Below the pieces are notes generated by a model. That model did no database searches and was not told the DNA's origin. It was given only the letters and a program-made list of their open reading frames with translations. A stretch of 64,000 nucleotides of DNA from Microbacterium yannicii (GTDB lineage Bacteria; Actinomycetota; Actinomycetes; Actinomycetales; Microbacteriaceae): the NCBI RefSeq assembly GCF_024055635.1, contig NZ_JAMXMB010000010.1, positions 62,001 to 126,000 on the forward strand, written 5' to 3'. Position numbers and translations under genes: made by a program. The stretch's first letter is position 1; every line of letters starts with the position of its first letter. Below, piece by piece: positions 61,386 to 64,000 of this stretch.

Positions 61386-62837
61386 TCAGACCTCGATGAA
61401 CCCCTGGTCCAGGATCCGCGTGACGACCCGCTCCGCGGCATGCCCGTCGTCCCGGGCATTGAACTTCTCGCGCCACCGCGCGTACCGGTCGGCGTAGGCG
61501 TCCGCGTCGTCGGCGGCGAGAGCGGCGACCAGTTCGTCCTGCGTGCGCACCATCGGTCCCGGCGCATGGGCGGCGAGGTCGAAGTAGAACCCCCGCAGCT
61601 CCCCGCGGTAGTGCTCCATGTCGGGCACCAGGAAGTACATCGGCTTGCCGGTCACCGAGAAGTCGAACATCACCGACGAGTAGTCGGTGACGAGGGCGTC
61701 TGCGACGAGCAGCAGCAGCGAGGTGTCGGGGAAGCCCGTCACATCGATGACGCGGGGGCCCTGCGCGTCGCGCCCCGGCAGCAGGGTGCGCGAATGACCG
61801 CGGACGAGCACGACGGCATCCGTTGCCGCGGCGAGCGCCACCGGGTCCACGAAGTCCACGATCTGGTCGCGGTCGTCGCGCCAGGTGGGCGCGTACAGCA
61901 CGACCCGTTCCTCGGGACGGATGCCCAGCGCTGCTCGGGTGGAGGCGCCGTCACCGTGGGTGAGCACGTCGTTGCGCGGATAGCCCTCGACCCAGACCGG
62001 CCGCGTGAGGAAGGCGTAGGCCTTGCCGAGGATGCGGGCGGCATACGGATTCTGGGCGAGCAGGACGTTCCAGCGCCGCGATTCGCGGACCACGGCGGCC
62101 ATCCGCCGCGGGTCGAATCCGGGTCGATGCAGCGCGAGCCGTTTGAGCGGGGTGCCGTGCCACGTCTGCAGCACCACCTGTCCCTTGCGACGCGCGAATC
62201 GACGGCGGAGCCAGTCGTTGACCACAAGCAGCCGGGCCGCGCCGCGGGCGCGCCACCACTCGGGGCTCCCCTCCACAACGGGGATGGCACCCTCCGGCAC
62301 CGCGACCGAGAGGTCGACGACGCTCCAGTACCGCGTCACGTGCGGCGCGCGACGGGCGAGCTCGCGATCGATCGCGAGAGGATTGCAGCTGGCGTTGCGC
62401 CCGTAGAAGCTCTCGAAGAACACCGCGTTCTCGAACCCGGACGCCGGGCGCGTGGCGTACCGCCGTTCGAGGGCATCCTGCCCTTCGCCGGAGTCGTACG
62501 CGGGGTCGATGGGCGGACCGATGCGCAGCGTCCAGCCCTCCAGCGTCGCGCGCAGAGTCCCGAGCTGCGTGACGGGGAGCGCCTCGGGCGGACGGATGCC
62601 GCGTCCTTCGGCGTCCGCGACCCGCACCTCGTACGACCCCGACGGCAGTGGCAGCTCAGCACCGCCCCATCGCGCGGCGCGTAACGGCAGCGTCGCCTTC
62701 CACGTCCTGCCACGCCCCGTCACCCGGGCGACGACGCGCGCGCGGGCGCCGACGATCTCGACGGACGACGGGCGCTCGCCTTCGCCCCCGAGCACGAGCG
62801 CAGGCACGCCGTCGGTCGTGAAGCTCGCCTCTGTCAT
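61386..62837 (-). CDS. CDP-glycerol glycerophosphotransferase
   Basis: A 483-residue TagF/TagB-family glycerophosphotransferase. A beta-rich N-terminal domain of about 150 residues (VEIVGARARVVARVTGRG, GSYEVRVADAEGRGIRPPE) precedes the core. Core motifs are FFESFYGRNASCNPLAIDRE, VLQTWHGTPLKRLALHRPGF (the His that contacts phosphate), PVWVEGYPRNDVL, VVLYAPTWRDDRDQ and VTDYSSVMFDFSVTGKPMYF. It polymerises glycerol-phosphate units onto a lipid acceptor at the cytoplasmic face of the membrane. The ATG overlaps the stop of the upstream paralogue by four bases, so the two genes form one transcript. Confidence 0.93.
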   Translation of the reverse strand: MTEASFTTDGVPALVLGGEGERPSSVEIVGARARVVARVTGRGRTWKATLPLRAARWGGAELPLPSGSYEVRVADAEGRGIRPPEALPVTQLGTLRATLEGWTLRIGPPIDPAYDSGEGQDALERRYATRPASGFENAVFFESFYGRNASCNPLAIDRELARRAPHVTRYWSVVDLSVAVPEGAIPVVEGSPEWWRARGAARLLVVNDWLRRRFARRKGQVVLQTWHGTPLKRLALHRPGFDPRRMAAVVRESRRWNVLLAQNPYAARILGKAYAFLTRPVWVEGYPRNDVLTHGDGASTRAALGIRPEERVVLYAPTWRDDRDQIVDFVDPVALAAATDAVVLVRGHSRTLLPGRDAQGPRVIDVTGFPDTSLLLLVADALVTDYSSVMFDFSVTGKPMYFLVPDMEHYRGELRGFYFDLAAHAPGPMVRTQDELVAALAADDADAYADRYARWREKFNARDDGHAAERVVTRILDQGFIEV

Positions 62838-64000
62838 CCGGTTCCTTCCCTCGGGCGGGCGTCGTCCAGTTCTCCGCGCCGCGAGGCGCGGCTCACCGCA
62901 GCACTGCGGCGGGAAGCAGGTGTCTCGGCCGTTGCGGCCAGAATCGCACGGTACACCCTTTCCGCATTGCGTCCGTCCCGGAACGCGTGCACGCGGGCGC
63001 TGAGCGCGGCGGCGCGGTCGACCCGGGCGGCGTGCACGCCGGCGTCGCTCAGCAGGGCATCCAGCTGCGCGGCCGCCTTCGTCCAGTCCGCGGCCCAGTC
63101 GTCGCCGGCGACGTCGGCATACGTCCCGTAGAAGCCGCGCCGCCGCGCGTACTCCTCGACGTCGGGGGCGAGGAACAGCGTGGGAAGCGGCACGAGGGAC
63201 GCGTCGAAGGCGAGCGACGAGTAGTCCGTCACGAGGGCGTCGAGCGCCGGCAGCAGCGGGGTGACGTCCTGCACCGCGTCGCTGCCGAGGGGCTGCACAC
63301 GATCGGTCGGGCTCGGCGGCCGATAGTCGCCGGCACCCAGGGGGTGCGAGCGCACGAGCAGCACGGCGTCGTGGCGCGTCAGCACGTCGACGAGCCGCGT
63401 CCATTCGGCAGCTGTCGGCACGGCCGGGTCGGGTGCGCCGTCCCGCCAGGTCGGCGCGTAGAGCACGAAGCGTGCGTCCGGCGGCGCGTCCGGCAGAGCC
63501 CGGGAGATCGCCGCGCACGCCTCGGCGCGGCGCCCGGCCGCCGTACCGCGCGACAGCACGTCGACGCGGGGCTCGCCCGTCACCGGCACGCTCGTGTCGC
63601 GCAGGCCGAAGGCCGACTCCAGGCGACCGCGCACCAGGTGCGACGCTGCGGGCAGCACCCGGATCCGTCGCGCGGCGCCCCGGTACATCGTCCGCAGCAG
63701 CGCGCGCACGGGGCGGGCGGCCGGAGTCGACGCGATCGCCGCAGGAACCCGCAGCGTCTCGGGCGAGTCCAGTCCGATGCGCTTCAGCGGGATGCCGTGC
63801 CACAGCTGCACGACCACCGACCCCGAGACGACGTAGCGGTTCACATCGCCGAAGCCGTGCGTGACCACGACCACCCGCGCACGGGCCGTGCGCCAGAGCC
63901 CCGGGAGCGAACGCTTCCGGACGGTGCGGATTCCGCGGGCCGCGGCATCCATCGCCTCCCGCTCGGAGTCCACCAGCCACACCGCGGTCCGACCGTGGGC
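62834..64000 (-). CDS. CDP-glycerol glycerophosphotransferase (5' end beyond window)
   Basis: The visible 388 residues are the C-terminal part of another TagF-like glycerophosphotransferase. Motifs are VVVQLWHGIPLKRIGLDSPE, the later PVTGEPRVDVL, FVLYAPTWRDGAPDPAVPTA, VLLVRSHPLGAGDYRPPSPT and ALVTDYSSLAFDASLVPLPT. The frame stays open to position 64000, so the true start is outside; a GTG at 63982 is unlikely to be the start. It lies upstream of and coupled to the paralogue at 61386-62837. Two adjacent paralogues suggest consecutive steps (priming and polymerisation) or different polyol-phosphate units. Confidence 0.9.
   Translation of the reverse strand, partial: AHGRTAVWLVDSEREAMDAAARGIRTVRKRSLPGLWRTARARVVVVTHGFGDVNRYVVSGSVVVQLWHGIPLKRIGLDSPETLRVPAAIASTPAARPVRALLRTMYRGAARRIRVLPAASHLVRGRLESAFGLRDTSVPVTGEPRVDVLSRGTAAGRRAEACAAISRALPDAPPDARFVLYAPTWRDGAPDPAVPTAAEWTRLVDVLTRHDAVLLVRSHPLGAGDYRPPSPTDRVQPLGSDAVQDVTPLLPALDALVTDYSSLAFDASLVPLPTLFLAPDVEEYARRRGFYGTYADVAGDDWAADWTKAAAQLDALLSDAGVHAARVDRAAALSARVHAFRDGRNAERVYRAILAATAETPASRRSAAVSRASRRGELDDARPREGTG

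Overview
The window is high-GC chromosomal DNA of an actinobacterium, most probably family Microbacteriaceae (Microbacterium or a close relative). Pointers are the high GC content, the murI-rph-rdgB string, the prfB-ftsE-ftsX-smpB string, a divergent Ku/LigD pair, an actinobacterial Tad-type pilus locus, a DUF3039 protein, and tmRNA and tRNA genes without an encoded CCA. I see no plasmid, phage or insertion-sequence gene and no integrase.

Region 1 (1-14.5 kb) is mostly accessory. It holds the 3' part of an ABC-F ATPase, a decayed LuxR fragment, a P-loop kinase that appears to have lost an internal segment, RidA, and three TetR-linked cassettes. These are tetR with an FAD monooxygenase; tetR with a GPP34 (GOLPH3-like) protein and a small multidrug-export protein; and DoxX-SDR-tetR. 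Each cassette carries visible operator-like repeats. An aldo/keto reductase, the tmRNA gene and a DUF2231 membrane protein follow.

Region 2 (14.5-27 kb) holds a phytoene-desaturase-like oxidoreductase coupled to an SRPBCC protein, a SIMPL/M20-peptidase pair and a 14-helix MFS exporter. A seven-copy 30-bp tandem repeat follows, then smpB, ftsX, ftsE (with a long extra C-terminus) and prfB, and a second MFS gene coupled to a small Cys-containing protein. Scattered relatives of the 30-bp repeat occur only in the gaps around smpB-ftsXE-prfB.

Region 3 (27-37 kb) is an extracellular module. It has a TrmB/LuxR-type regulator divergent from a 1280-residue secreted subtilase, a strong terminator, a palindromic operator, a secreted NPCBM/parallel beta-helix protein, a DeoR-LacI chimeric repressor and a RIO-type kinase.

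Region 4 (37-42 kb) is a compact Tad/Flp pilus operon on the minus strand: ATPase, two TadB/TadC membrane proteins, a pilin-like peptide and three TadE/TadG-like pseudopilins. No prepilin peptidase or CpaE-like gene is present here.

Region 5 (42-55 kb) is largely housekeeping: tRNA-Leu(UAG), DedA, the Ku/LigD end-joining pair, a CDF metal exporter, rdgB, rph, murI, nicotinate phosphoribosyltransferase, DUF3039, and an ABC exporter whose ATPase has about 230 residues of disordered Pro/Ala-rich N-terminus.

Region 6 (55-64 kb) points to cell-surface polymer synthesis: a LicC-like nucleotidyltransferase, an EcsC-like protein, a maltokinase, a GT2 glycosyltransferase and three CDP-glycerol glycerophosphotransferase-type proteins, the last running off the right edge.

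No single cassette is clearly a wholly new system. The best candidates are the iteron-controlled GPP34/export cassette, the DoxX-SDR-tetR regulon with matched promoter-operators, and the DeoR-LacI regulator with its palindrome upstream of the beta-helix gene. All assignments come from reading motifs and context; no database search was run.
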